From contig NZ_CP146350.1 of NCBI RefSeq assembly GCF_037055355.1, forward strand, positions 2,751,001-2,815,000: 64,000 nt of DNA, written 5' to 3'. Both the position numbers and the translations under genes were made by a program. The DNA comes from Streptomyces sp. DG1A-41. Its GTDB lineage: Bacteria; Actinomycetota; Actinomycetes; Streptomycetales; Streptomycetaceae. Positions 43,522 to 52,782 of the stretch are shown here, in pieces; the stretch's first letter is position 1, and each line of letters starts with the position of its first letter. Below the pieces are notes generated by a model. That model was not told the DNA's origin, ran no database searches, and saw only the letters and a program-made list of their open reading frames with translations.

Positions 43522-43537
43522 TTCCGTAACAACGGAA
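43522..43537. promoter_or_regulatory. Inverted repeat before the conflict-system operon
   Basis: TTCCGT (43522-43527) and ACGGAA (43532-43537) form a small inverted repeat with a 4-nt centre in the gap in front of the trypsin-co-occurring gene. It is a candidate operator; it is too weak to call a terminator. Confidence 0.4.
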
Positions 43538-43568
43538 ATGCTCAGTGCAGTGGGACGACGGGGGTGTC

Positions 43569-43961
43569 GTGGACGGGTTGGTCGAGTTCAGGACCGGTGA
43601 CGGTGCCGTGGTCGCGGTCGAGGCGGTGGAGGAGCGGTCCGGCTCCCGCCTGGTCTCCCGCGGCGACGGTACGGTCCAGGCGACCCGCACCTTCGAGGGC
43701 GCCCTGGACGGGGTGCGCTCGGCGGCGGAGTCCGCGCTGCGGGTGTTCCGGGACGGCTCGCTGAAGCCCGACGGCGTGGAGATCGAGTTCGGGGTGAAAC
43801 TGTCCGCGGAGACGGGCGCGTTCATCGCCAAGGGCACCGCAGAGGGCCATCTGGTGGTCAAGCTGTCCTGGTCGCCGTCCGCGCCGGAAACACCGTCCGC
43901 GCCAGTATCAGCGTCCACGCCTCAGGCCCCGTCCGCCCCGGAGGCCGGCGCCGCGTCATGA
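43569..43961 (+). CDS. Trypsin-co-occurring domain protein (CU044_2847 family)
   Basis: 130 residues: VEFRTGDGAVVAVEAVEE, a helical stretch, and the hallmark VEIEFGVKLSAETGAFIAKGTAEGHLVVKLSW, then a Pro/Ser-rich tail. This domain recurs beside trypsin-like proteases in actinobacterial conflict systems and may be their regulator or substrate. The GTG at 43569 is preferred (product starts with MDGLVEF as in relatives); a GTG at 43545 is possible. Its stop overlaps the protease ATG (ATGA). Confidence 0.8.
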   Translation: MDGLVEFRTGDGAVVAVEAVEERSGSRLVSRGDGTVQATRTFEGALDGVRSAAESALRVFRDGSLKPDGVEIEFGVKLSAETGAFIAKGTAEGHLVVKLSWSPSAPETPSAPVSASTPQAPSAPEAGAAS

Positions 43962-45682
43962 ACAGCGCCGTGGGCAGCGCACTGGTGAGCGCCCTGAACA
44001 GCGCCGAGTGGCACGCCCGGATCGAGTTGCGGGGCCGGGTGGCCGGAGCCGGCTTCCTGGTCGCGCCCGGCACGGTGCTGACGTGCGCCCATGTCGTGGG
44101 GGACGGCGAAGGCCTGACCGTGACCTTCACGGAGCGGCCCGGCTCACCGCCCGTGCCCGCCCGGGTGGCCGCCCACGGCGGCTGGACCGGCTCCAGCACC
44201 GACCTCGGCGACCTCGCCGTGCTGGAACTCGACCGGGAGATGCCCATCGCCCCGGCCGCTCTGGCCCCGGCCGACGCCGCGCACGGCACGGCACCGCGCA
44301 AGCTCGTCGTCTACGGCTTCCCGGCCGGCTTCGACGAGGGCACCCTCGCCGAATACCGCGTCACCGCACCCCAGTTGATCAAACGGGAGTGGATCCAGCT
44401 GGAGGCCTGGCACCCGGGCGGCCAGCCCCTGGCCCCCGGCTTCAGCGGGGCCGCCGTCACCCTGGCGGACACCGGCGAGGTCGTCGGCATGATCACGGCG
44501 GCGGCCGGCACCCGCGAGGTGCGCACCGGCCGGATGATGCCCACCCAGGTCATGGCCCGCTACTGGCCCGCACTCCAGAGCCTGGTTCCCACCTCGGACC
44601 ACACCTCCGCCGACCGGGCGCGGCTGCGTGCCCTGGTCGAGAAGGCGGCCCGCGCCGGCGTGGAGTGCGACCCGGTACGGCTCTACACCGCGGCGGCCGA
44701 CCCGTTCGATCCGCCGCCGCCCGAGGAGGGGTTCGACTCGTTGTGGTCGGCGGCCCTGTTCGTGCTGTGCGAACTGGACGGTCCGGGCGCCGCGCGGACC
44801 GTGTCCCGGTTCGCCGACCGGCTGGAGTCCCTGCTGCACACCCCGGCCGTGGAGCCGTCGGCTCCCGACTGGTCGCCCATCCTCGTCGAGCTCGGGCACA
44901 GCGGCGCGGGCGACGGCCTGGTCCGCGTCGAGGTGTCCGCGTACAGCGAGGGGCGGCGGCACCCGGTGGACTCGGGCACGGTCGAGCTGCACCGGCTGCG
45001 CGCGTACGTGCGGGACCGTATCGAGGCGGCCTTCCGGTATCTGACCCCCGGCGCCGACGAGCTGGTCGCGTTCGCGCTGCCCCGGGACTGGCTGGACTGG
45101 CCCGTCGACCGCTGGGAGAGCGCCCCCGACGACGCCACACCGCTCGGCTGCGTCTACCCCCTGGTCGTCACCGACCACGCCCGGCGCAAGGCCAGCACCC
45201 GGCATGTCCTGACCCGGGCCTGGAAGCGGCTGGACTCCTTGCCGGGCGCGCGGATGCACCGCGTGGAGTGCGGCGGGCCGGAGGAGCCCGGGCGGCTGCG
45301 GATGCGGCTGCGGCGGCCCGACGCCTGCCTCGCCGGGTTCGGCACCACCCCGGCCGCCTCCCGCACCAGGCCGCACTTCGACACCTCGCTCACGGCGCCG
45401 GCCCCGGTGATCGTGTGGTCGCGAGACGGCTGCGGCTCGGGGCAGGAGGACTGCTCCGGGACGGACGGTTGCACCGGCAAGGCCTTCCTCGACGCGCTCG
45501 ACGCCTGCCTGAGGGCCGTACCGCCCGCCGAACTGCCCCGCCAGGTCCTGGCGCTGCGCGAGGAGGCCGACGCCGAGGAGGACCACTGGGCCCACGGCAT
45601 CCAGCTGCTGTGGGACGACCCGCGCGTCTTCACCGACCCGCACGCCGTCGCCGCGGCCCACGCCCGGACGCCGGTGGCCTGA
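43958..45682 (+). CDS. Trypsin-like protease with VMAP-type C-terminal domain
   Basis: 574 residues. Residues 20-215 form a trypsin-like protease with an intact triad: His45 (TCAHVV), Asp85 (GDLAVLEL) and Ser163 (GFSGAAV). There is no signal peptide, so it acts inside the cell. Residues about 215-290 are helical, and about 300-570 match the vWA-MoxR-associated protein C-terminal region (FALPRDWLDWPVDRWE, YPLVVTDHARRK, RHVLTRAWKRL). Known ternary conflict systems pair such proteins with MoxR ATPases and vWA proteins, and the protease would be the effector. Coupled upstream by ATGA. Confidence 0.82.
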   Translation: MNSAVGSALVSALNSAEWHARIELRGRVAGAGFLVAPGTVLTCAHVVGDGEGLTVTFTERPGSPPVPARVAAHGGWTGSSTDLGDLAVLELDREMPIAPAALAPADAAHGTAPRKLVVYGFPAGFDEGTLAEYRVTAPQLIKREWIQLEAWHPGGQPLAPGFSGAAVTLADTGEVVGMITAAAGTREVRTGRMMPTQVMARYWPALQSLVPTSDHTSADRARLRALVEKAARAGVECDPVRLYTAAADPFDPPPPEEGFDSLWSAALFVLCELDGPGAARTVSRFADRLESLLHTPAVEPSAPDWSPILVELGHSGAGDGLVRVEVSAYSEGRRHPVDSGTVELHRLRAYVRDRIEAAFRYLTPGADELVAFALPRDWLDWPVDRWESAPDDATPLGCVYPLVVTDHARRKASTRHVLTRAWKRLDSLPGARMHRVECGGPEEPGRLRMRLRRPDACLAGFGTTPAASRTRPHFDTSLTAPAPVIVWSRDGCGSGQEDCSGTDGCTGKAFLDALDACLRAVPPAELPRQVLALREEADAEEDHWAHGIQLLWDDPRVFTDPHAVAAAHARTPVA

Positions 45683-45751
45683 CCCACCGCGGCCCGGCCC
45701 GGCGCCCTGAAGAACCACCAGCTCGAAAACGGAGAGCGGAGACCACCCCCC

Positions 45752-46771
45752 ATGCCGCACTGGTCCGTCTACACCGGCGAGAACGAGCCGCACGACGGCA
45801 TCGACCACCTCCCCGCCCCACCGCCCTGGCGTGCCTTCGACGGCGGGCCCGCCCTGCCGCCGCCCGACGACAGCGACGACGCGACGGCCGTCTCCCCCGA
45901 CCGCGTGCACCGGGCGAAGTCGTACGTGGCCAACCCGGAGAGCGTCCGGCTCGTCAACGCCGCGCTCTGCCTGCGCCGCCCCCTGCTCGTCACCGGTCCG
46001 CCCGGCACCGGCAAGTCCTCACTGGCGTACGCGGTGGCGCGTGAGCTGCGCCTCGGCCCGGTCCTGCGCTGGAACATCACCAGCCGCAGCACCCTCGCCG
46101 ACGGCCTGTACCAGTACGACCCGCTGTCCCGTCTGTACGCGGCCCGGGAGCGGCAGGACGGGCCCGGCCGTTCCGCCGGTGGCGTCGAGGACCACCTCCG
46201 CCTCGGCCCGCTCGGCACGGCCCTGCTCCCCTACGGCCGGCCCCGCGCCCTGCTCGTCGACGAGATCGACAAGAGCGACCTCGACCTGCCGAACGACCTG
46301 CTGAACGTCCTGGAGGAGGGCCAGTACGAGATCCCGGAACTGGTCCGTGCCGCCCGCCACTCCGGCGACGGCGCGGCCGAGGTCCTCGCGGACGGCACGG
46401 ACACCCCGGTCACCGTCCACCGCGGCAGGGTCCGCTGCAAGGCCTTCCCGTTCGTCGTACTGACCAGCAACGGCGAACGCGAGTTCCCGCCCGCCTTCCT
46501 GCGCCGCTGCGTCCGGCTGAAGCTGCGCCGCCCCGACCGGGACCAGCTCACCGACATCGTCCGCGCCCACCTCGACACCCCGGACGGTCACGCGGACCGG
46601 CTGATCAACCGCTTCCTGGAGCGGGCGAGCGGCGGCGAACTCGCCACCGACCAGCTGCTGAACGCCCTCTACCTCACGGGAGTCGCGGGCCTGGACGCCG
46701 AGTCCCGGGACGACCTCGCCGAGCAGCTGATGCCGTACCTCAGCGCGACAGCCGACGACGATGGTTTCTGA
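45752..46771 (+). CDS. MoxR-type AAA+ ATPase
   Basis: 339 residues. Walker A is GPPGTGKS (residues 82-89), Walker B is LLVDEID (167-173), and sensor 1 is VVLTSNGERE, followed by an arginine-rich PPAFLRRCVRLKL. The N-terminal 55 residues are Pro-rich and poorly conserved. MoxR proteins remodel or activate partner proteins, here probably the protease and the vWA-like protein. GGAGA precedes the ATG, and its stop overlaps the next start by 11 bp. Confidence 0.9.
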   Translation: MPHWSVYTGENEPHDGIDHLPAPPPWRAFDGGPALPPPDDSDDATAVSPDRVHRAKSYVANPESVRLVNAALCLRRPLLVTGPPGTGKSSLAYAVARELRLGPVLRWNITSRSTLADGLYQYDPLSRLYAARERQDGPGRSAGGVEDHLRLGPLGTALLPYGRPRALLVDEIDKSDLDLPNDLLNVLEEGQYEIPELVRAARHSGDGAAEVLADGTDTPVTVHRGRVRCKAFPFVVLTSNGEREFPPAFLRRCVRLKLRRPDRDQLTDIVRAHLDTPDGHADRLINRFLERASGGELATDQLLNALYLTGVAGLDAESRDDLAEQLMPYLSATADDDGF

Positions 46772-49700
46772 CCACGGCAGCGGGCCGTCCCCGGTCGCCC
46801 GGCTGGCCGCGGCCCTGTCCGCGGCCGGCGCGTCGCCGACACCGCGGGAGCTGGCCGAACTGCTGTGGATGGCCGCCCAGCTGGACCAGGGCCGGCAGGA
46901 GGAGCCGCCGGGGGAGCCCGGCGACGGCACCATCCCGTCCGCACGCGAGGCAAGCACTCCCGCGGAGGCGGAAACCCCCGCTCCCGTGCCCCCGCAACCG
47001 GAGCCGGAGCCGGTCCGCCGCACCCCCGACCGCGTCCCGCTGACCCTGCCCGCCCCGCGCTCCCCGCACCACGGGCACGACTCCCCGGGCGGCGGCTCTC
47101 CCCTCCTCGCCCCCGCGCCCCCGATGCTGCCCCGCCCCCTGGCGCTCCAGCGCGCCCTGCGCCCGCTGAAGCGCAAGGTGCCCTCCCCGCACGCCCGGGT
47201 GCTGGACGAGCGGGCGACGGCCGACCGCATCGCCCGGCTCGGCGCCCACCCCGACGTGTGGTTCCCGGTCCTGCGCCCGGCCCCCGACCGCTGGCTGCGC
47301 CTGAACCTCGTGCACGACACCGGCCCCACGATGCCGGTCTGGCGGCCCCTGGTGAGCGAACTGCACACCGCCCTCGCCCAGTCGGGCATCTTCCGTACGG
47401 TCACCCTGCACCCGGCGACCCCGGACGGCCGGGCCCGCCACGTCCCCGTCCTCGACGACGGCCGCACCGTCACCCTCGTGATCAGCGACTGCATGGGCCC
47501 GCAGTGGCGTCCGGGCGAGGCGGGCGACCGCTGGTACCGCACCCTGCGCCACTGGGCCCGCCACATGCCCCTCGCCGTGGTCCAGCCCCTCCCGGAACAC
47601 CTGTGGCCCACCACCGCGCTCCCCGCCGAACCGGGCCTGCTCACCTCCCCGTCGACGGCGGCCCCCTCGGCGACCCTCACCTTCACCCCCTACGAACCCC
47701 TTGACGAAACCGCACCACTCCCCGACCAGGCCCTCCCCGTCCCGGTCCTGGAACCGGGCGCCCCCTGGCTCGCCCACTGGGCGGCCCTGCTCGCCGACCC
47801 GGGCGGCGCCCGCACCCCGGGCGCGGCGGCCTGGCTGCCGCCCTCCCCCGCCCCGCCCGCCGAACCGACCCCCGACATCGCCTCGTCCTCCCCGGAGGAC
47901 CTGGTCCTGCGCTTCCGCGCGACCGCGTCCCCGGAGGCCTTCCGCCTCGCCGGGCACCTCGCCCTGGCGGTCCCCTCGGTCCCCGTGATGCGCCTGGTCC
48001 AGCGCACCGTGGACCGCGACCCGCGCCCCCAGCACCTGGCCGAGGTGATCCTCAGCGGCATGCTCACCTCCGTCCCCGGCCCACCCGGCTCCTACGAGTT
48101 CCGCCCCGGCGTACGGGAGCTGCTCCTGCGTTCCCTCCCCCGCACGGCCCGGGGCCGCACCCGCGAGCTCCTCGAAGAGATCGGAGGCCTGATCGACGAA
48201 CGGGCGGGACTCGCGGCCGGCGAGTTCCGCGCCGAGACGACCGGCGAACGCGACGGCTCGGGCACGACGTTCGCGACGGTGAGCGAGGAGACGGTACGAC
48301 GGCTCGGCCACCGCGCCCGCCCCGCGATCCTCTTCGAGGCCGACGACCTCACCGGCCACCCCGAGGCCCGTATCACCCTGGAATACGCGGTGCACGAGAT
48401 GCTCTCCCGCGGCGCCCTCGCCCCTTCCCGGTTCGACGTCCGGGTCCGCGGCAACGGCTACGTCGTCCACACCGAACCCGGCACCTATGTGCTCCCCGTG
48501 CTGGTCGCGGTCCTGCGCGGGCTGCCCGAGGTGCTCACCGGGCTGGTGGATCCGCCGCGCCTGACCGTGACGTTCTGGGACCGGCCCACCCCGGCGCCGG
48601 AGGCACCGCACGTGCCCGCCGACATCCAGGTGGTCGTCTCCCCGGAGGTGTACGAGCAGTTCGCCGGCAGCTCGGCGGCGCAGGGCCCGCAGCGCTTCCA
48701 GCCCCTCTACCGGGGCGGCGCCACGGACGCCCCGCCCGTCGCCTGGTACTGCCCGCTGGTCCCTGCCCCGGCCGCTCCCGAACCCGAGGCCCGCGACCTG
48801 GTGCGGGGCCCCTTGATCACGCACGACCTGCGCCGGCTCGGGATACCGGCCCCGGGCCGCACGGCCGTCGTCCACACCCAGCCCGACGGCCCGCTCACCC
48901 TCCTCAACCCCGCCCAGCCGTACGGCGACGGGCCGCCGCGGCTCGTCACGTACTACGAGGTGGACCTCACCACCCACCAGTCCCACCACTGGGTCTCCCT
49001 GCCGAGCTCCGGCAAGGGCGCCTTCACCGCCGCCGTCGAGCTGTCCTGGCGGGTGGACGACCCGGTCGCCTTCGTGCGCGCCGAGGTCACCCGGGTGTCC
49101 GAGCCGCTGCTCGGTCATCTGCGAGCGGAGGCGGCCCGTATCACCCGCCGCCATCCGCTGCGCCGGGCGGGCGCGGCCCAGCGCGCGGTCAACGCCGGGC
49201 TGCGCGGGTGGCCGGTGCCGGGGCTGTCGGTGACGGCGTCGGTGCAGCTGGCCCCCGAGGGGGCGGCCCTGACCGGCATGCCGCGGGTCCCGGCCCGGTC
49301 GGCACCACCGCTGTCCGGTCTCCTCGGCGAGGCCGAGACCGTGCTGCTCGGCTTCGACGGCCCCATGGCCCGCCTGTTCTCGGCGACCGCCGCCCGCGAG
49401 GCCGCGCTCGACCTGCTCGCCCTCGTCGCCGAGCACCGCGACCCGCAGGACGCCCTGACGGGCCCGCCCCTGGCCGTCGCCGCGGCACGGGAGGCGTTCA
49501 CCCAGCCGCTCGACGTCCTGCGGGCCTTCGCCCAGGACCGGCTCGGCCCGCTGCTGCGCGACCGTCTCGACGCGATCGAACTGCGCGCGGCCCCCGACGC
49601 GCCGACGACCCACAACTCCGTGCCTCTGGTCCGGGCCCTGCACGACTCCGGCCGCCGCGTCAGCGTGGTCACGGACGTCGGCGCACCGGCCGTACACCGC

Positions 49701-49997
49701 TACCTCGAGCCCTACGGCCTCCCCCTGGCCGGCATCCACGCCCGCGGCGAGGACCTCACCTTGCTGACCCCGCACCCCGACTGCCTGCTGCGCGCGATGC
49801 ACTCCTCGGGCGGCGCCGCCGCGACCGGCGTGCTGATCGGCTCCACGGTCGCCGAACTCACCGCCGCCCAGCAGGCCGGAGTGCGCTTCGTCGGCCTCGC
49901 CCGCAACACCACCGCCGCCCGACAGCTCGACGAGGCGGGCTGCGAGACCACCGTCACCTCCCTGGCCCCGCTCCTGGAGGCCGCGCGTTCCCTCTAG
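46761..49997 (+). CDS. SAV_2336-type multidomain protein with degenerate vWA and HAD domains
   Basis: 1078 residues. Domains: SAV_2336 N-terminal helix pair (10-45); Pro-rich linker (45-140); vWA-like domain (165-345) with an altered MIDAS (Asp186-T-G-P-Thr190, Asp243); helical SAV_2336 part (380-485, FRPGVRELLLRSLP); a nucleotide-cyclase-like beta/alpha segment (515-610); a beta-rich, SPFH-like region (725-830, VELSWRVDDPVAFVRAEV); a HAD domain (858-1078). In the HAD domain, motif I is LLGFDGP, so the nucleophilic Asp is Gly864, and motif IV GDxxxD is replaced by IGSTVAEL. It is likely non-catalytic. It should be the vWA partner of the MoxR ATPase encoded just upstream. Confidence 0.78.
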   Translation: MVSDHGSGPSPVARLAAALSAAGASPTPRELAELLWMAAQLDQGRQEEPPGEPGDGTIPSAREASTPAEAETPAPVPPQPEPEPVRRTPDRVPLTLPAPRSPHHGHDSPGGGSPLLAPAPPMLPRPLALQRALRPLKRKVPSPHARVLDERATADRIARLGAHPDVWFPVLRPAPDRWLRLNLVHDTGPTMPVWRPLVSELHTALAQSGIFRTVTLHPATPDGRARHVPVLDDGRTVTLVISDCMGPQWRPGEAGDRWYRTLRHWARHMPLAVVQPLPEHLWPTTALPAEPGLLTSPSTAAPSATLTFTPYEPLDETAPLPDQALPVPVLEPGAPWLAHWAALLADPGGARTPGAAAWLPPSPAPPAEPTPDIASSSPEDLVLRFRATASPEAFRLAGHLALAVPSVPVMRLVQRTVDRDPRPQHLAEVILSGMLTSVPGPPGSYEFRPGVRELLLRSLPRTARGRTRELLEEIGGLIDERAGLAAGEFRAETTGERDGSGTTFATVSEETVRRLGHRARPAILFEADDLTGHPEARITLEYAVHEMLSRGALAPSRFDVRVRGNGYVVHTEPGTYVLPVLVAVLRGLPEVLTGLVDPPRLTVTFWDRPTPAPEAPHVPADIQVVVSPEVYEQFAGSSAAQGPQRFQPLYRGGATDAPPVAWYCPLVPAPAAPEPEARDLVRGPLITHDLRRLGIPAPGRTAVVHTQPDGPLTLLNPAQPYGDGPPRLVTYYEVDLTTHQSHHWVSLPSSGKGAFTAAVELSWRVDDPVAFVRAEVTRVSEPLLGHLRAEAARITRRHPLRRAGAAQRAVNAGLRGWPVPGLSVTASVQLAPEGAALTGMPRVPARSAPPLSGLLGEAETVLLGFDGPMARLFSATAAREAALDLLALVAEHRDPQDALTGPPLAVAAAREAFTQPLDVLRAFAQDRLGPLLRDRLDAIELRAAPDAPTTHNSVPLVRALHDSGRRVSVVTDVGAPAVHRYLEPYGLPLAGIHARGEDLTLLTPHPDCLLRAMHSSGGAAATGVLIGSTVAELTAAQQAGVRFVGLARNTTAARQLDEAGCETTVTSLAPLLEAARSL

Positions 49998-50146
49998 ACC
50001 CGGGGGATCGCCCCCGTGCCCAGCGAGAAGTGGCACCCCGGCGTGGGCTCCCACTCGGCCCGGCGGGGTCAAACCCCCGTTCGGCGGCACCCCGCCCGGC
50101 CCCCTCCGGAAGGCGCCCCCGCCCCGTCCCGAGCACGATGCGAGGG

Positions 50147-50197
50147 AGGCCCGCCGCCCGGCGGCCCCATGTCTGCGAGGCCCGCCACCTGGCGGCC
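50147..50197. repeat. Paired 20-bp imperfect palindromes upstream of mbl-like gene
   Basis: AGGCCCGCCGCCCGGCGGCC (50147-50166) and AGGCCCGCCACCTGGCGGCC (50178-50197) are 31 bp apart. Both fold as short GC hairpins. They lie in the 232-bp gap between the SAV_2336 gene and the Mbl-like gene, which has no other gene. They may terminate the first transcript. Confidence 0.5.
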
Positions 50198-50229
50198 TCC
50201 CACGGTCTGTGCTCTCGGGAGGACCTGCC

Positions 50230-51267
50230 ATGACCGCCAGTCTGGAGCAGTTGCGCCGCTGCCACTTCGCCGTCGACCTGGGGGCGGCCCGCACACGCGT
50301 CTACGTCAAGGGCGCCGGGCTCGTCGTCGACCAGCCGTCCGCCGCCGCCGTCAACACCCGCACGGGTGCTCTGATCGCGGTCGGCGAGCTCGCGGAGAAG
50401 ATGACGGGCCGCACACCGGACTACATCCGGGTGGTACGGCCGGTCTCCGGCGGCACCGTCGTCGACATCGAGATGGCGCAGCGCATGCTGCGGCACCTGC
50501 TCGGCGACAAGATGCGCCGCAGCCTGCGCCGCAAGCCGATCCTGCGCGCCGCGGCCTGCACCCCGCACGACGCCGACCCGCTCGCCCAGCGCGCCGCCAT
50601 CGAGACGCTGGTCGGTCTCGGGGCCCGCCGCGTGGAGCTGGTGGACACGCTGATCGCCGCCGCGGTCGGCTGCGGACTGCCCGTGGATCAGCCCGAGGCC
50701 ACGATGATCATGGTGTGCGGTGCCGCGGCGACGCAGGTGGCGGTGCTGTCCCTCGGCTCGATCGTCACCGCCGAGCGCATCCCGGTGGGCGGCGACGCCG
50801 TCGACAACGCGATCGTGCAGCACCTGCGGCACGAGCACGAGCTGATGCTGCCCAGCCAGTCGGTACGGCCGTTGCAGCTCGCCCTCTCCAGCAACGGCCT
50901 CACCCCGCACGGCCCGGCCTCGACGGAGATCCACGGGCGGGACGTCGCCACCGGCCTGGCCCGCTCCGTCCAGGTCGACACCGCCGCCGTGCGGGACGCC
51001 ATCCAGACGCCGCTGACCGCCGTCCTGGACGGTATCGGCCAGGTGCTGCGGGCCTGCCCGCCCGACCTGGTCGCCGACCTCGCCGACCGGGGGATCATGA
51101 TGGTCGGCGGCAGTGCGCTGCTGCCGGGCCTGGACCAGATGCTGCGTCAGGCGACCGGTATGCCCGTGCACATCGCCGAGCGCCCGGACGTGTGCGCCGT
51201 GCAGGGCCTCGGCGCGATGCTGGAGGGCAGGATCGAACCGCTGGCGCTGGATCCGCTGGGGTCCTGA
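50230..51267 (+). CDS. mbl: MreB/Mbl-like actin-fold protein
   Basis: 345 residues of the MreB family: phosphate-1 VDLGAARTRVYVKG, PVSGGTVVDIEMAQRMLRHLL, the adenosine-side motif MMVGGSALLPGL, and VPVGG-like RIPVGGDAVDNAI. Streptomyces Mbl takes part in spore wall formation with MreB; the sequence lacks the usual amphipathic start of MreB and has several changes in the nucleotide site. In S. coelicolor a comparable gene lies close to matB. GGGAGGA is 7 bp before the ATG at 50230. Confidence 0.8.
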   Translation: MTASLEQLRRCHFAVDLGAARTRVYVKGAGLVVDQPSAAAVNTRTGALIAVGELAEKMTGRTPDYIRVVRPVSGGTVVDIEMAQRMLRHLLGDKMRRSLRRKPILRAAACTPHDADPLAQRAAIETLVGLGARRVELVDTLIAAAVGCGLPVDQPEATMIMVCGAAATQVAVLSLGSIVTAERIPVGGDAVDNAIVQHLRHEHELMLPSQSVRPLQLALSSNGLTPHGPASTEIHGRDVATGLARSVQVDTAAVRDAIQTPLTAVLDGIGQVLRACPPDLVADLADRGIMMVGGSALLPGLDQMLRQATGMPVHIAERPDVCAVQGLGAMLEGRIEPLALDPLGS

Positions 51268-51288
51268 GCGACCAGCGGTGCGAGGCCC

Positions 51289-52242
51289 TCAGCGGGCGAA
51301 CCAGCAGCGCACGGTCGTCCCGCTGTCCCCCCTGTGCACCCGCACCAGGTCGGCGATGAGATTCACCAGCAGCAGCCCGCGCCCGCCGCGCTGGTCCCGG
51401 GGCACGGGCCGGCGGCCGGCCAGGACGTCCGCGAGCCGCCCTCCGTCGCGCACCTCGCACACCACGTACCCGTCCTCGGTCCACACCCGCAGCACCCCGG
51501 AACCGCCGCCGTGCACCACGCTGTTGGTGGTGAGCTCGGCCATGGCGAGGGCCAGGTCGTCCAGCTTGACGCCGGTGAGTCCGAGCCGCGCACCCTCCCC
51601 TACCGCCACGTGCCGGGCCTGGGAGAGCGAGCCGGAGTCGAAGGCGAACGTCAGCGCGTCCGGCACGGGCGGCAGCGCCTCGTTGTAGCGGTCGACGACG
51701 TCCCCGGGGGCGTACGCGTCGCTGCCCTGCTCCAGCCGGGAGCCGGAGGGGATGACGGTCGGGTGGGTGGCGTAGGCGTCGGCGAGGACGTGCTCGGGGA
51801 GCCGCTCGACGTCGTACGGACACAGGATGGTCGCCGTACGGCCCTGGAAGGCCGCGTTGATGAGCGCCTCGTGCTGGACGCAGGCGGGGTACTCCGTCTC
51901 CGAGCGCCCGGCCCAGATGGGCTCGCCGATGATCCGCACCCGGCGTCCGGGCGGCTGGGCGTCGGCGAACGCGCGTAGCACGCCGGGGATGATCCGCCCG
52001 GGGTTGCGGCCGGCCTCGCGCATGTCCAGGAGCCGCACCGCCTCGGCGGCGTCGCCCAGGGCGTCCCGGATCAGCGCGAGGTTCTTGCCGGGCACCGCGA
52101 CCGCCACGGGGTCGCCGGCGGCCAGGCCCTCGCGCACGAAGGGCACGGTGACGTCGAGGTACTCCTCCTCGTCGCGGTAGAAGAGCGCGGGATGGACGAA
52201 GGGCTCCAGGGGGCCGAAGGGTTCGGCCACGGCAGCGGTCAT
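51289..52242 (-). CDS. RsbA-like anti-sigma regulator (MEDS plus HATPase)
   Basis: 317 residues. The N-terminal ~180 residues match the MEDS/DcmR sensory domain (HPALFYRDEEEYLDVTVPFVREGLAAGDPVAVAV). The C-terminal ~130 form an RsbW-type ATPase: ALAMAELTTNSVVHGGG (N box) and DQRGGRGLLLVNLIADLVRVH (G2 box). Such proteins bind sigma-B-type factors or STAS antagonists. The ATG at 52242 overlaps the stop of the STAS gene as ATGA, so the two are partners. Confidence 0.85.
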   Translation of the reverse strand: MTAAVAEPFGPLEPFVHPALFYRDEEEYLDVTVPFVREGLAAGDPVAVAVPGKNLALIRDALGDAAEAVRLLDMREAGRNPGRIIPGVLRAFADAQPPGRRVRIIGEPIWAGRSETEYPACVQHEALINAAFQGRTATILCPYDVERLPEHVLADAYATHPTVIPSGSRLEQGSDAYAPGDVVDRYNEALPPVPDALTFAFDSGSLSQARHVAVGEGARLGLTGVKLDDLALAMAELTTNSVVHGGGSGVLRVWTEDGYVVCEVRDGGRLADVLAGRRPVPRDQRGGRGLLLVNLIADLVRVHRGDSGTTVRCWFAR

Positions 52243-52652
52243 GACACCGATACCTCGATCCCGGCATGGTCGGGCCACAGCAGGTCCAGCGTCCGCCGCA
52301 GGGCCGGCGGCGGCTGTCGCACCACGAACCGCAGGCCGTCCCCGAGCTGCCCGGCGGCGGCCGCGAGCGCGTCCACGCCCGCGACGTCGACGAATGTCAC
52401 GTCGGACAACTCCAGGTAGTACACGTCCTCATCCTCGCGAACGGCCTGCTCCAGTATGCCTTCCCAGATCGCACGTGTCGTCAGGACGACCTCGCCCGCC
52501 GCCCGGACACCCTGCCGCCCGGACAACGGGAACACCGCCAGGCCCGGCACGGGACCCCAGGCCCGGGCAGCCGGCACCCGATACTGAGTGTTCAAGCCCC
52601 TCTCCCCACGCTTGTGGACCACAGCGCTCGTACCCGCCCCGGAGAAGCTCAT
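52239..52652 (-). CDS. STAS-domain protein without the phosphorylatable Ser
   Basis: 137 residues with a SpoIIAA-like STAS fold (AIWEGILEQAVREDEDVYYLELSDVTFVDVAGVDAL). The usual F(M/V)D(S/T)AG position carries Val, so it cannot be regulated by phosphorylation at that site. It is coupled to the RsbA-like gene. A TTG at 52595 with GGAGAGGGG upstream is an alternative start; the choice of 52652 is not certain. It is divergent from the STAS-ANTAR gene. Confidence 0.75.
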   Translation of the reverse strand: MSFSGAGTSAVVHKRGERGLNTQYRVPAARAWGPVPGLAVFPLSGRQGVRAAGEVVLTTRAIWEGILEQAVREDEDVYYLELSDVTFVDVAGVDALAAAAGQLGDGLRFVVRQPPPALRRTLDLLWPDHAGIEVSVS

Positions 52653-52782
52653 TCCCCGCAGTTGTGTGTAGTAAGCCGTACGGCGGGCAGGCGCACCTCA
52701 CACGGACGTCCACGGGGGCGAGCGACGTCGTGCAGTTCCTGCGAGGAGGAACACGACCGACGAGGACCGAGAAGGCGGTGAC

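Noticed and set aside
43569..49997. Classical toxin-antitoxin or restriction system
   Set aside because: No methylase, endonuclease or small antitoxin pair is present; trypsin, MoxR and VMAP-type parts fit the conflict-system class better.
46740..50294. Open frame of about 1180 codons antisense to the SAV_2336-type gene
   Set aside because: Same GC shadow effect. The plus strand has clear domains and codon bias; the minus product is Gly/Arg-rich without any motif.
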